Numbered from the stretch's first letter, positions 50,788-61,705 are shown. The stretch: DNA of 64,000 nucleotides from Lotus japonicus (GCF_012489685.1 NC_080042.1:80600983-80664982); one strand, 5' to 3'. Notes: a model not told the origin generated them from the sequence alone. Program-made: numbers and translations.

Positions 50788-52715
50788 ATGGCGGGAAGCG
50801 AAGCCGAGAAACCTTCAACGCAGCAACAAGAAGAGACTGGCTTGGGGCTCACGCATCGGAAGGCAGAGAATTTTGGAGAGTGGTACTCTGAGGTAGTCGT
50901 GAATGCCGAATTGATCGAGTACTACGATATCTCTGGCTGCTACATTCTCAGACCATGGTCAATTTCAACCTGGGAGATACTACAAACTTTCTTCGATTCA
51001 CAAATCAAGAAGATGAAGGTCAAGAACTGCTACTTCCCACTGTTCGTGAATCGCGGTGTTCTGGATCACGTTGAGGGGTTTTCACCAGAGGTTGCTTGGG
51101 TAACAAAATCCGGTAAAACTGTGTTGGAGAATCCAATTGCAATTCGCCCTACCAGTGAAACTGTGATGTATCCCTATTTCTCCAAGTGGATTAGAGGGCA
51201 CCGTGATTTGCCAATGAAACTGAATCAGTGGTGCAGTGTGGTTAGATGGGAGAGTAATCCTATGCCATTCATTCGGAGTTGCGAGTTTCTCTGGCAGGAA
51301 GGGCACTCTGCTTTTGCAACCAAGGAGGAAGCAGATGCTGAGGTTCTTGAGATACTGGAATTGTATAGGTGTATATATGAAGAGTATTTGGCTGTTCCTG
51401 TCATAAAGGGGAAGAAAAGTGAGCTTGAGAAGTTTGCTGGTGCACTTTACACTACCAGTGTTGAGGTACATACTTCTTTCACATTCTTCTCAATTACTGA
51501 TATATATATATATTGTTTGAAGGCCTGATTACACTTTTGGTTTTCACAATGCGTGATTTTGGTCTATATCGCTTTAAGTTCTACTATTAAAATTGAACAA
51601 ATTTGATCTACATATTAGCTTTTCATTCAATTAGTAATGAAAAATTTTGATGTGGATCACATTTTTTAAGGTTAATGACATTTTAAGACAAATTGTCACT
51701 TTCGACATAGAAAATTGTGATATATCAATTTCTTCGTTAGTTATTGAGTGAAAAGCTAAGAGCGGATCAAATGGGACTCAACTTGAGCAATTGAAACTAT
51801 AGGTACCAAAATTGTGCATTTGTGAGACTAGAGACAAAAGTAAGCTTTGTTTGAATGTTGAAAAGTTGTTTACAAAATTTTGATGTTGGATTTTGCTAGG
51901 CATTTATTCCAAACACAGGTCGTGGTATACAAGGTGCAACTTCTCATTGTCTGGGCCAAAATTTTGCTAAGATGTTTGAGATAAACTTTGAAAATGACAA
52001 GGGAGAGAAAGCAATGGTGTGGCAGAACTCATGGGCCTACAGTACTCGAACTATTGGGGTGATGGTTATGGTTCATGGTGATGACAAGGGATTGGTGCTG
52101 CCTCCAAAAGTAGCATCAGTTCAAGTCATAGTGATTCCCGTGCCTTACAAAGGTGCTGATACTCAAGGAATCAATGATGCCTGTTCTGCAACTGTGGTTA
52201 CATTATGCGAGGCAGGTATTCGCGCTGAGTTGGATTCTAGAGATGACTATCTTCCTGGGTGGAAACATTCTCACTGGGAAATGAAAGGTGTTCCTCTAAG
52301 AATAGAGATTGGGCTTAAGGATTTGGCAAATAAGCAGGTCCGCGCTGTTCGACGCGATAATGGAGAAAAGATAGACATTGCTAATGAAGATTTGGTTGAG
52401 GAATTGAAGAAGTTGCTGGATGATATTCAGCAGAATCTTTTTGATGTTGCCAAACAAAAGCGAGATGAATGTGTTCAGGTCATACATTCATGGGATGAGT
52501 TTGTACAAGCTTTGAACCAGAGAAAGATGATCTTAGCACCTTGGTGTGATGAGGAGGAGGTGGAAGAAGATGTCAAAGCAAGGACAGAGGGCGAGATGGG
52601 AGCAGCAAAGACTCTTTGTAGTCCCTTTGATCAGCCAGAACTCCCTGAAGGAACGATATGCTTTGCTTCAGGAAGGCCTGCCACAAAGTGGACATACTGG
52701 GGCAGAAGTTACTAG
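50788..52715 (+). CDS. Prolyl-tRNA synthetase, cytosolic (eukaryote/archaeal type), divergent copy
   Basis: Charges tRNA-Pro with proline. Two exons, 50788-51465 and 51900-52715 (GT-AG), give 497 aa, somewhat shorter than the about 530 aa I recall for Arabidopsis At3g62120 because the Lys-rich N-terminal extension is reduced. Class II catalytic core: [25 protein letters not shown] (motif 2 start), [14 protein letters not shown]; then the anticodon domain and the zinc-binding-like C-terminus ending [17 protein letters not shown]. Several family-conserved positions differ: [11 protein letters not shown] has Cys165 (TGC, 51280-51282) where I remember Arg; WESNP lacks a Phe; a short EKEKD-like insert is missing; IGLKDL replaces IGPRDL. 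The reading frame is intact. It may be a second, relaxed copy; whether it still aminoacylates cannot be told from here. Confidence 0.88.
51526..51844. mobile_element. Decayed TIR element in ProRS intron
   Basis: The left part (ttacacttttggttttcaca ... attttggt) is a degenerate inverted copy of the right part (accaaaattgtgcatttgtg ... acaaaagtaa). The element fills most of the intron. Class not assigned. Confidence 0.45.
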
Positions 52716-53366
52716 TTGTGTGTTTGGATCAGCGTTTGCAGAATTGATTCTGACAGAATTTTCTCGAGATATATAGTTCAATATTTAACCTTGTATGATT
52801 TGTGGATTACACATTATTATATAGCTTTCTTTTGCACGGGTAGATTAATTTGTGAATGAACTGATCATTTTCTATGGTACAATATTTACTCAGTTTTGAA
52901 GATGAATATTACATCTGTTGTCATCAAATTATTGTTGGGAGCATATTCAATACTTGCATTACCATTAATGAAAAATAAGAATTCGAAAAGAAATTAAAAG
53001 AAACAAGAACATATTCGATTGTTTGAAAATTGTAGAGAAGTTGGGAAAACTGACAATCTGATACAAAAACCATGGCAAAAGACAATTGAAGTGCAAAGCC
53101 AGCTTTGGATAAAGTCACAGCATACATGTGAATGGTATAGCAAAGTTGCTTTCAACATTCCAATCCCAGATCAAATTTTCATAACAATCAGACACAGATC
53201 ATAAAGATAACTGGGACCCAGTTCATATCACAAGACAAAAATGGTTTATTTTCCACATTACAAATCTAATCCCAGGAGAAAAAAGATATGATGGAGAAGT
53301 TGTAGACAAAAAGTAAAACTATTCAACTGCAAGCACTGCATATTTGTAGCTTCTTCTTTCATATTC
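52716..53366. other. ProRS 3' flank and left edge of the tandem duplication
   Basis: No gene. From 53098 the sequence is homologous to 60686 onward (gccagctttggataaagtca) and marks the start of duplication unit 1. Confidence 0.7.
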
Positions 53367-55095
53367 GGCTTAAATAAGTTTTTCGTCCCTAACCTTTACT
53401 AAATGTTTGGCATTGGTCTCTCGCCGGAATAAAGGTGAGTTTTAGTCTCTAACATTTGTCAAAAGGTTTGGTTTTGGTCCCTCCGGAGCTCTAGGTCAAT
53501 GTCGGAGCTCCGGTGGCCCAGTGACATGGCCACGTCAGTTTAATGAGCTGACGTGGAATTTATTTTTATTTTTCATTTAAATTATAAAAAAGTGAAATTA
53601 ATAAAATAATTAATAATGAAACTATTCCTAATCCGGAAAAAAAAAAACTATTCCTATTCATTATCTGTTCACTTTCATATACTATTCCTAATCTCCAATG
53701 GTCATGCTAATTGAGACGGTGAAAATTCCAAGCAAGATGTAAAGAGGGTTTCTGTGAATTTCTGATCTTCTTCTTCTCCAACCTCTTGGTTTTGATTCTT
53801 TGTCCGAATATATGTGTGATGATGGAAATTGGATGCGCGTTTTGTTGGGATTACACGGCGGTCAGTTTGGAACGGTCACAGGCGCGTTTCGACGCGTTGA
53901 ATTGGAACGAAAGTTGCTCTCGTCAGCGTTAAAGACTCCGTCGGAGTTGATTCTCGTCGAGGCCTCGTCTCCGCCACCCTCCTCGATTCTGATGGAACCC
54001 CTCCCTCTTCCTCCCCTGCAAGGACGTGGTCTCCCTAGAGAGCTTCCACTCCCTCGTTTCCCACGCGCGCCTCGCTTCCATTGGCCCCAGGATCTACGTC
54101 GTCTAATCTGAAGTAAGGGTGGGGTGATCGTTTTGGTCCGCTGGTGGTGGTTGGGAAATTGTTCCGATCTGACCCGATTTGTGTGTTCTGGGTTTTTTTG
54201 GTGAAGGGATTTCTGGGTTTGTTGGTTTCTGAGGTTTCTGGGTTGAATGGTTTATGGATTGAGGCATTTGCTTAATTCTTGTCACCGTGGGTTTTGCTGA
54301 TTTCTGGGTTCGTCTTGCTGTTCTGGAATAATTTATGGGTCTAAGAAGAATGTGGAATAATTTCTGGTTGAATGGTTTGCTGGGTTCTTCATCTGGGTTG
54401 AATTATCTCAATGTTCTTGGCAGATTATCATCGTTTCTAGTTCTACTAAATTTGCAAGCTTTTCATGATATATACCCATTCATGATATGCTCGAGAAAGA
54501 AGAAAAAATAGTTAACACGTCAATTGATGGTAAGGAATGGCTTCTGAAGTTCCAGGCTCTTGGTCTCAATTTCTGCAGGCCTGAATGTAACCTTTTTGAA
54601 ATGGTAGTTAGGGAAGAGATTATGATGAAATAGAATGTTAGAAATTTTGTAGATATTCCAACTCAAACTGTGGGTAGAGAGCCAGTTCCATTTTATTAAA
54701 TTTTGTATTCACTAAAAAAAATTGCAAGCTTTTCCAACATAAAAAATATTTGAGTTTAAGCAGATGGTGAAGATGATGGCTGAAGATGATGAAGAAGGAT
54801 TAGAGTTAAAAAAATTAGGAAATAAATTAAGTTTTTTTTTTGAATTTTTAATAATTTCTTTTTTTGAATTAATAAGGTTTTTTTAATTTAAAAGAAAAAA
54901 AAATCCACGTCAACTAATTAAACTGACGTGGCCATGCCACATGGGCCACCGGAGCTCCGGCGTTGACCTAGAGCTCCGGAGGGACCAAAACCAAATCTTT
55001 TGACAAAGGTTAGGGACTAAAACCTACCTTTACTCCGGCGAGGGGCCAATGTCAAGTATTTGGTAAAGGTTAGGGACGAAAAACTTATTGAAGCC
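53367..55095. mobile_element. Mutator-like element (possible Pack-MULE) in unit 1
   Basis: 1729 bp, inverted ends of about 190 bp starting GGCTTAAATAAGTTTTTCGT, same family as 23948-24975. Target duplication ttcatattc (53358-53366) versus ttcgtattc (55096-55104), 8 of 9 bases. The undisrupted site is visible in unit 2 at 60936-60960 (ctttcatattcagaacatac). The interior has a GC-rich stretch (about 53800-54115) unlike its AT-rich surroundings, with an open 103-codon frame of no recognised family, followed by an intron-like T-rich run. It may be a captured host 5' exon. Confidence 0.88.
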
Positions 55096-55102
55096 TTCGT
55101 AT

Positions 55103-55172
55103 TCAGACGATACATATTATTAAGGGGTCACAGCAGTCGCCTACAAGGAAACAACAGCAGATACCTGCAAAA
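55103..55172 (-). pseudogene. CYSTM gene remnant (exon 3 only)
   Basis: Homologous to exon 3 of the CYSTM gene at 60946-61018. It keeps the splice acceptor and an open frame, reading FAGICCCFLVGDCCDPLIIC IV, but has lost one Cys codon and changed others. Exons 1-2 are gone. The MULE target duplication overlaps its stop codon (55103-55105), so the 3' UTR is separated from it by 1.7 kb of transposon. Confidence 0.8.
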
Positions 55173-55499
55173 CTGAGGGAAGACCAAAGAAGAATCGTGT
55201 CAATTACACAAATTAAGAAAAATTGAACAAAATAATTCAAAGAACTCATTATTTTTTCAATTCCTTGTGATTATTATGAAAGAAGAAAAAGAAAAATATA
55301 ATTACAAAATAATGAGTTGATTTGGCTTTATTTAAATCTAATACATTAATCAATCCAAAATCCAAATCAATTTTTTTTTGTAGACATTCTAGATGGATAC
55401 AAACCAACATCTCCAAATCAATTAATTTTTGCTTTATTCTTGACAAGGCTAACTCTTTCATGCCCTCTCTCAAGATGAATTTTAATATAAACATATGAG

Positions 55500-56035
55500 A
55501 AATTTAAAATTAGTTACAATTATAAATTTATTAATTACTAATTAATATTGTTATTAGTGTAAAGGTAAATTCCAATTTATTATTTATATAATTTCCACAA
55601 GTTGTGATTAATAAATAAATTTTATATGATATTAATGTTTAGTTTTGACTTTTGAATATGAGAAACGGAACTTTTTTACAAACATTAATTATTGTAATAA
55701 ATAATATAAAATGGTATTAATAACTGATAAATATTTTCAAAGATAAAAAAAATAGTAATTATTTTTACCTATTATTTTTCAAAATTTTCTTGCTTATGAT
55801 TAAAATAATTTTAATTTTAATTTTAATAAATGAGAAATGTAAGAATGTTACAATTAGATATAATTATAGAAAATTATTAACTAATAATTAATATTATTAT
55901 TAATGTAATGGTCAATTAAAATTTATTATTAAAAAAATCCTCAAGTTGTGATTAATAATTAAATTTTAAATAATATTAATTTTTAGTTTTGAATATGAGA
56001 AATAAAACTTTTCACAATCCGTAATTATTATAGTG
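55500..56035. repeat. AT-rich direct duplication, about 200 bp, spaced 330 bp
   Basis: The segment at about 55497-55680 (tgagaaattt.. to gaatatgagaaa) recurs at about 55828-56020 with moderate divergence (shared ctcaagttgtgattaataa / cacaagttgtgattaataaa and aatattaat..tagttttga). Non-coding. Related sequence also occurs once in unit 2 near 62340-62395. Confidence 0.65.
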
Positions 56036-56054
56036 CTCGCTTAGTGTGTCGTAT

Positions 56055-56114
56055 AGTATAAGGCTTGATAGTATAAGGTCTAATAGTATTAGGCCTGATA
56101 GTATAAGCTCTGAT
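56055..56114. repeat. Four tandem 15-bp repeats
   Basis: Units agtataaggcttgat, agtataaggtctaat, agtattaggcctgat and agtataagctctgat lie head to tail. No coding or regulatory meaning assigned. Confidence 0.85.
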
Positions 56115-56224
56115 AAGTTTCTTATATTATCCAGCGTTTGGTCATACACTGTATAACTTAACATATCGTTTAAATTAATGCAATCTTATATTTAGTGAAG
56201 TATCCAATAGTGATAGATAATAAA

Positions 56225-56266
56225 TGTGGTTACAGTGGTGCTGGCGTCGATAGTACTGGATGTAGG

Positions 56267-56297
<31 letters not shown>

Positions 56298-56975
56298 ACG
56301 GTGGTGACAGTGGAGGGTAGTGGTTGCGGGTATATATAGTGGTAGCAGTACTGGTGGTGGAGGATGTGGTGGTGGTAGGATGTTGGTGGTGGTGCCAGCG
56401 ATAGCGCGGTGGTTAGGGTGGCAGTGTCGATGGTGGCGGTGGTGTCGGCGGTAGGGCGACGGTGGTGATGGTAGTGGAAGAGGACGATGGTTGTGGTGGC
56501 AATAGGGTGTTGATGGCAGTGTTGGTGGCGGCAGGGTAGTGGTGGTGGTGGAAGGTGGAGGATGGATAGTGGTGGTATCGACGACGATGGTGGTGGTGGT
56601 GTCAGCGGTGGAGGGTGGTGGTGGCGGTGGTAGTGGAGGAGGATGGTTGTTGTGGTGGGCAGTAGGGTGGTGGTAGTGGTGGCGGTTGGGTGGTGATGGT
56701 TTTGGTGGTGGTGGCGGCGGTGGAAGGTGGCGGTGGTTATGGAGGATGGATAATGGTGGTATCGGCAGTGGAAGGTGGTGGTAGAGAAGGAGGACGGTGG
56801 TTGTGGTGGCGGTAGGGTGGTGTTAGTGGTGACGATGGTAGTCGTGGTGGAGGGTGGCGGCGGCAGTGGTGGTGGGCATAGATCGGTGGCGGTGGTGGCG
56901 GCAACAGTGGAGATGGTGGCGTTAGTGGTGGAGGGTGAATGGTGGAAGCAGTGGAGGGTGGTGATGATGGTGGCT
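56225..56975 (+). repeat. GGT/GGC trinucleotide-rich low-complexity block
   Basis: About 750 bp of strongly purine/G-skewed (plus strand) ggtggtggt-like sequence, interrupted by tat and ata triplets. All frames look open only because of composition (Gly/Val/Trp on plus; Pro/His/Thr on minus), so I do not call a gene. Confidence 0.85.
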
Positions 56976-57003
56976 TATACATAAAATATAATAAATAAAA
57001 ATA

Positions 57004-57531
57004 GGCTAAAAAACACTTTTGGTCCCTGATGTTTTAAGTTTGTGCAAATTCTGCCCCTACTCCATTTTTGTCGATGTTTCTACCCCTCATGTTTTCAAAC
57101 AGTGCACCGTCTACCCCTCCGTCAGTCAGACGTTAAAAAACTAACGGAATGAGCTGATGTGGATTTATTTTAATATTTTTTGGACCTGCCACGTGGAAAT
57201 TACAAGTGAAATTGGAAAAAATGGGCAAGGGAGATTCCAACTCAAGACCCGTAAGTAGCAAAACATGCATTTAACCAGTTCAGTTACATACATAATTGAT
57301 ATATACATCAAGCAAATTTAATTTATATCATTTCCTTGATCATTATTAACTTCATATACTCCTCTTCATCTCTTCAATCCACTCAGGAACCTCTCCAGAG
57401 AAAGCTTGACTGACGGAGGGGTAGATGGTGCACTGTTTGAAAACATGAGGGGTGGAAATGTCGATAAAAATATAGTAGGGGCATAATTTGCACAAACTTA
57501 AAACATCAGGGGCCAAAAATGTTTTTTAGCC
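57004..57531. mobile_element. Short MULE-type element with perfect 9-bp TSD
   Basis: 528 bp with inverted ends of about 125 bp starting GGCTAAAAAACACTTTTGGT. A perfect 9-bp duplication ataaaaata flanks it (56995-57003 and 57532-57540). The interior includes aactcaagacccgtaag and a short gccacgtgg palindrome. Terminal sequence differs from the other MULE family here. No transposase. Confidence 0.92.
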
Positions 57532-57823
57532 ATAAAAATAATTATGTCGAGGTATTTCAATAAATAGTGTTAAAGATCTTTGTGTAAATAATAAATATTA
57601 CTTCAATCTAGTAATTTTGATATTTAACAATTAACATTGAAGTAATTTTAATTTAACAACTTATTTTTATTTATTTTTGTATAAATATTTGTTACCCGAT
57701 CACCCTTTTAATGTCGTCAGTTTCAGAATTTAGTCATAGTTAAAGCTCCTCATTTATTTCTCATTGTGTATTTTGTGGGGATCGAACCCAACTCTTCTCA
57801 CACACTCATAACAACTTATTTAT

Positions 57824-59502
57824 GGCGAGAATTGCAGCGGTACTTAACTGCAAAATTATGGCGACACCTTTTGTTTATTTGGGCATACCAATTGGGGCTA
57901 GACCTGACTGTCGCAGAACTTGGGATCCTGTTATTGCAAAGTTCAAAAGTAGGTTATCTGCCTGGAGACTGAAAACTGTCTCATTTGGAGGGAGAATTTG
58001 TCTTGTGCAGAGTGTTCTTTCTGCTTTGCCCTTGTTTTACCTTTCCTTCTTTAAGATTCTGTCTTGTGTCGTGAAGGATTGTACCAGACTTATGAGGAAT
58101 TTCCTGTGGAGTGGTGGTGAGGAGGATAGGACAATTGCTTGGGTTAAATAGTCCAAGGTTTGCTGGCCTAAAGAATTTGGCAGGTTGGGTATTAAAGATC
58201 TCTCTCTTTTTAATAGAGCACTTCTTGGCAAGTGGCTTTGGCGATGGCGTACGGACACTGACTCATTTTGGTGTCGGTGATTAGAGCTAAATATGTAACA
58301 AGTGCGTGCCCAAAGTATTCACCTTGGTGGCGTGATATTCACGTGGCTTGTCACCTTGATGATCTGAACTGGTTTGATGGTGCTGTTTCTAAATCTGTTA
58401 AGAATGGGGATGCTACTATTTTTTGGCATGATGACTGGACAGGGGATGGCTGTTTGCGTGGTGCATTCTATCGTCTTTATAATCTTTCCAGGAAAAAATG
58501 GAATCATGTCAGTGAACTTGGTAGATGGGAGCATGGGAGGTGGCAGTGGAAATTCTTGTGGAGACGGCCTTTGATAGGGCGTGAATTGGATTGGGAACAA
58601 GGCTTGCTTAATGCGATTGGGCGAGTACAATTGCTGGACGGGGTCCTGGATGCTTGGCTATGGTTGCCAAGTAGTGATTGCAGGAACCTACTTTGCCTGG
58701 GTCTGATCAAGACCTTGTGATTATTTGCCGGTCTTTTGCACCTTCAAATGTGAAGGGATTTGCATGGCGCGTACTGCTGGACCGTTTTGCAAGCAGAGAA
58801 AATTTGTTGAAGCATCGGGTAATTAGTTCACTAGCTGGTGCAAACTGTGCTCTCTGTAATAACCATGTGGAATCAGGCTTCCATCTTTTATTCGCATGTC
58901 CTTTTGCGTTGAGTATTTGGCATGGTTGTTTGCAGTGGTTGGGCTGTAATTTCATTCACACAACCACTGTACGTGATCATCTTCTCCACTTCAGGTTTGG
59001 GGTCAATAAATTGCAGCAGCGATTGGCTCACTCAATCTGGCTTGCAGTCATTTGGTCTGTGTGGTTGACTCGGAATGAGTTGGTTTTTCGCGTGGGGGCA
59101 GCAAACGTAGGGATTGTGCTTGAGCTCGTTAAGCGCCGCTCATGGCAATGGAATAAGGCGAATATGCGAGGTTTTAGATACTCTTCCTCTGACTGGTTTT
59201 CTAATCCGCTTCTGTGCATTATTGGCTCCTAGAGTAGGTATGCAGTTGCTTCTTCCTGGTTTTCTTACCGTAGCTGAGGAGTTTGTGTGGGGATATGGTA
59301 TTTTGGCCGAAGTGTGGCTCCAGGGACTTGATCGCATATGCTATTTGGGTGGGATTAAGTTTCTACTGGTTTTTGGGTATATCAAATTGAAGACTTGCAT
59401 TTTTTGATTGTATTGTTTAGCTTTTGTTTTATCTTTTAGTGTATTATGGGTTGAGTACCCCTTGTACTCACTTTTAATACAAATTTGGCTTACCTAAAAA
59501 AA
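57824..59502 (+). mobile_element. 5'-truncated LINE retrotransposon (RT C-terminus, zf-RVT)
   Basis: Bounded by a perfect 16-bp target duplication ataacaacttatttat (57808-57823 and 59503-59518) and ending in a short A tail. The coding remnant starts inside the reverse transcriptase C-terminal region (VYLGIPIGARPDCRRTW.. FKSRLSAWRLKTVSFGGRI). It passes a TAG at 58149-58151 where the family has Trp, shifts frame near 58275 and again near 58680, then runs open through the zf-RVT domain (FAWRVLLDRFASRENLLKH, CALCNNHVESGFHLLFACPF) to about 59232. It is dead. 5' truncation and TSD are typical of target-primed reverse transcription. Confidence 0.95.
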
Positions 59503-60044
59503 ATAACAACTTATTTATTTAATGATATGAAAAATAATTAAGTGAATAAGAAATATTGTAAATCAATTAATAGATTTTTAATATCATCAAAAAAGTTTTA
59601 ATAGCATTTTTATATGTTTATCAACAATAAAGTAGTTTTTACTTTTAAAAGTATAAGTTCAGTTTTAAAAAACATCACAAACGTGGCTTTGAAGAAAATA
59701 AGTAAACAGAAACTTATCCGGTATTCACGCAGTTTTTACTCCCACAGAAAAAGAACCTTGTTCCAAGAAAACGTAACCTACTAAAAATGTGTTACAAGCA
59801 GTTGTATTGTTATGCACACTGACACTGCATTTCTTTTCAAAGGAGGGGAAAGTAGTTTTAAACTTTTAATCTTAATGATATACCTCTTCTAAAGGATAGT
59901 ACTATACTGGAGCAGCTGTGACATTTATGGATATAGATTGCGTAGGATTCACCAACTCCTCAAAATCAATCAAAATGCGTATATATAATGCCTGCTATAA
60001 TTGTTTACTTAGCAAGCAGGTCAATACCAGCTACAAATTTTAAT

Positions 60045-60258
60045 GGTGAATTCTACCATACCCTCATTGTATGGTACACGACTGACGCGATTTGACGTGT
60101 ACTAATAGGAAACCGATATCTGACGGTGTATTTAAATTTTTATTTCATTTTAAAACATATATGGGAAAAAACAGAAACACTCACTTAAATGTTATTGGTC
60201 CACGTCACATCTTGTATCATACCCCAACTAAGTGAGGTGGTATCCTAGCCCCAGCACC
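60045..60258. mobile_element. MITE with 9-bp near-perfect TSD
   Basis: 214 bp starting GGTGAATTCTACCATACC and ending ggtatcctagccccagcacc. Flanked by aattttaat (60036-60044) and atttttaat (60259-60267). Unit 2 at 63211-63230 lacks the insertion (ctacaatttttaattcag), giving an empty-site control. The 9-bp size suggests a MULE-derived MITE. Confidence 0.75.
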
Positions 60259-60389
60259 ATTTTTAATTCAGGGGTGTCCATAAAAAGTGGACTTGTACCT
60301 GCAACAATTTCAATGACACTAGACAAACTTTGGAGGCAAATTTGAAGTTCTGCTGACTGTTAGTGCTGTGTTGATTAGTGCAGTCATTG

Positions 60390-60688
60390 CATGTGGAGAG
60401 CCTTCTAAAACTTTTGGCCATTTAGAAAACAACATCACAACATGGCTTCCATCTAAATCACCAAGGTTCATCACAGAAATGTGCACTGGGAAGCTCAAAG
60501 AGTCACGACTTAGCAACTCATCAACTTGAACATAATCAACTCTCCATAAACCTCTTTCTCTGCGTGATCTGATAAATTAAACTTTTTCTATAAGACTACC
60601 TTTGGTGATTCTAGACAAACTAATTTTAGTTGGAGCTGATAAGAAGTTAAGAACTTGTATGAGAAATCACTGTAACTTAAGCCATGCC
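60390..60688 (-). pseudogene. Truncated beta-xylosidase 3' fragment
   Basis: Aligns with the beta-xylosidase coding sequence at 63663-63950. It is cut at its upstream side by the tandem-duplication junction (60686-60688), lacks the last coding part (unit 2 bases about 63290-63660 replaced by about 75 unrelated bases), and has in-frame stops and indels (for example extra bases in the TCT..CATAAACC stretch). It is a partial copy from birth, not a once-complete gene. Confidence 0.85.
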
Positions 60689-60945
60689 AGCTTTGGATAA
60701 AGTCACATCATACATGTGGATGGTATGTCAAAGATGCTTTCCACATTCCAAATCCAGTTCAAATTTCATTACAACCAGACACATATCATAAGGATAACTG
60801 GGACCCAATTCAAATCACAAGACAAAATGGTTTATTTTCCATATTACAAATCTAATCCCAGAAGAAAAAAGACGAAGAAGCTCTAGACAAAAAGTAAAAC
60901 TATTCAACTGCAAGCACTGCATATTAGTAGCTAATTCTTTCATAT

Positions 60946-61705
60946 TCAGAACATACATATTATTGAGGGGTCACAGCAGCACTCATCTACAAGGCAGCAA
61001 CAGCACATAGCTGCAAAACTGAGGGAAGACCAAAGAAGAATCATGTCAATTACACAAATTAAGAAAAATTGACAGAAACATTGAACAAAATAATTTAAAG
61101 AATTCAATTTTTTTTTGTAGTTCCTTGTTATAATGAAATAAGAAAAAGAAAAATATAACTACAAAAATATGAGTTAATTTGGTTTCATTTAGATCAAATA
61201 CATTAATCAATCCAAAATCCAAATCTTTTTTTTTGTAGACATTCTAGATGGATACAAACCAACATCTCTAAACATAACACAGCAATGAAAAGTTGGGGAC
61301 TACTCACCATCCCTCAAGGAATCCACTGCCTTTTCTGGGTGCTGAAGGAGCAGCATATTGTGGCGCATATTGTGGCGGTGCCACCACAGGGGGACCTTGA
61401 TAATACCCTGAAAATAAAAGTTCCCCACAAAGGACATGCATGATTTACAGAGAAAGATGGAGAGGGAGAAGACACATGACTTGGGGTCACTCATTTTCTA
61501 GCAACTGGGACTCAAAGCACTGGTGTTTACTCTCAAAATCTGATGAATTAATCTCTGGCTTGAATACTTCAGGTGTATATATATATGACCAAACTAGGCA
61601 GAAGGGAGTAATTATTTTTCTTTTTTTGTTGAATTTCAGGGAATAATTGGACTTTGACAAGTGAGTGAGGTATGATTGCTTACCTTGGGAAGTTTGTATT
61701 TGCAT
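60946..61705 (-). CDS. Small cysteine-rich transmembrane module (CYSTM) protein, 64 aa
   Basis: CYSTM proteins are tail-anchored, stress-related membrane proteins. Three tiny exons that ORF finders miss: 61705-61684, 61407-61308 and 61018-60946, GT-AG, phases 1 and 2, total 195 nt. The N-terminal half is Gln/Tyr/Pro-rich (SQGYYQGPPVVAPPQYAPQY), followed by the charged SAPRKGSGFLEG hinge and the Cys-rich membrane segment CFAAMCCCCLVDECCCDPSI ending ICMF. Domain order and the GFLEGC(L/F)AA-CCCC core match the family. Start is the only ATG in frame at exon 1. A decayed copy of exon 3 is at 55103-55172. Exon 1 is only 22 nt, so transcript data are needed to exclude another upstream exon. Confidence 0.85.

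Larger units (their letters stand above)
53098..60685. repeat. Tandem duplication unit 1 (decayed, insertion-loaded)
   Basis: Contains, in order, the 3' flank and last exon of a CYSTM gene copy, spacer, and a truncated beta-xylosidase 3' fragment, in the same order as unit 2 (60686-63950). It has been enlarged by a 1.7-kb MULE (53367), a 0.5-kb MULE (57004), a 1.7-kb LINE (57824) and a 214-bp MITE (60045). It has lost CYSTM exons 1-2 (break near 55412 against 61270-62255). The unit junction at 60686-60688 shares GCC with both parental breakpoints (53098-53100 and 63948-63950). Confidence 0.85.

Noticed and set aside
53000..53097. Extension of the duplication to the left of 53098
   Set aside because: Sequence before gccagctttgg does not match the corresponding side of unit 2, which is xylosidase coding DNA; 53098 is the breakpoint.
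56737..56984. Pro/His-rich and Gly/Val-rich frames
   Set aside because: Open only because of GGT/ACC low complexity; no start context or conserved motif.
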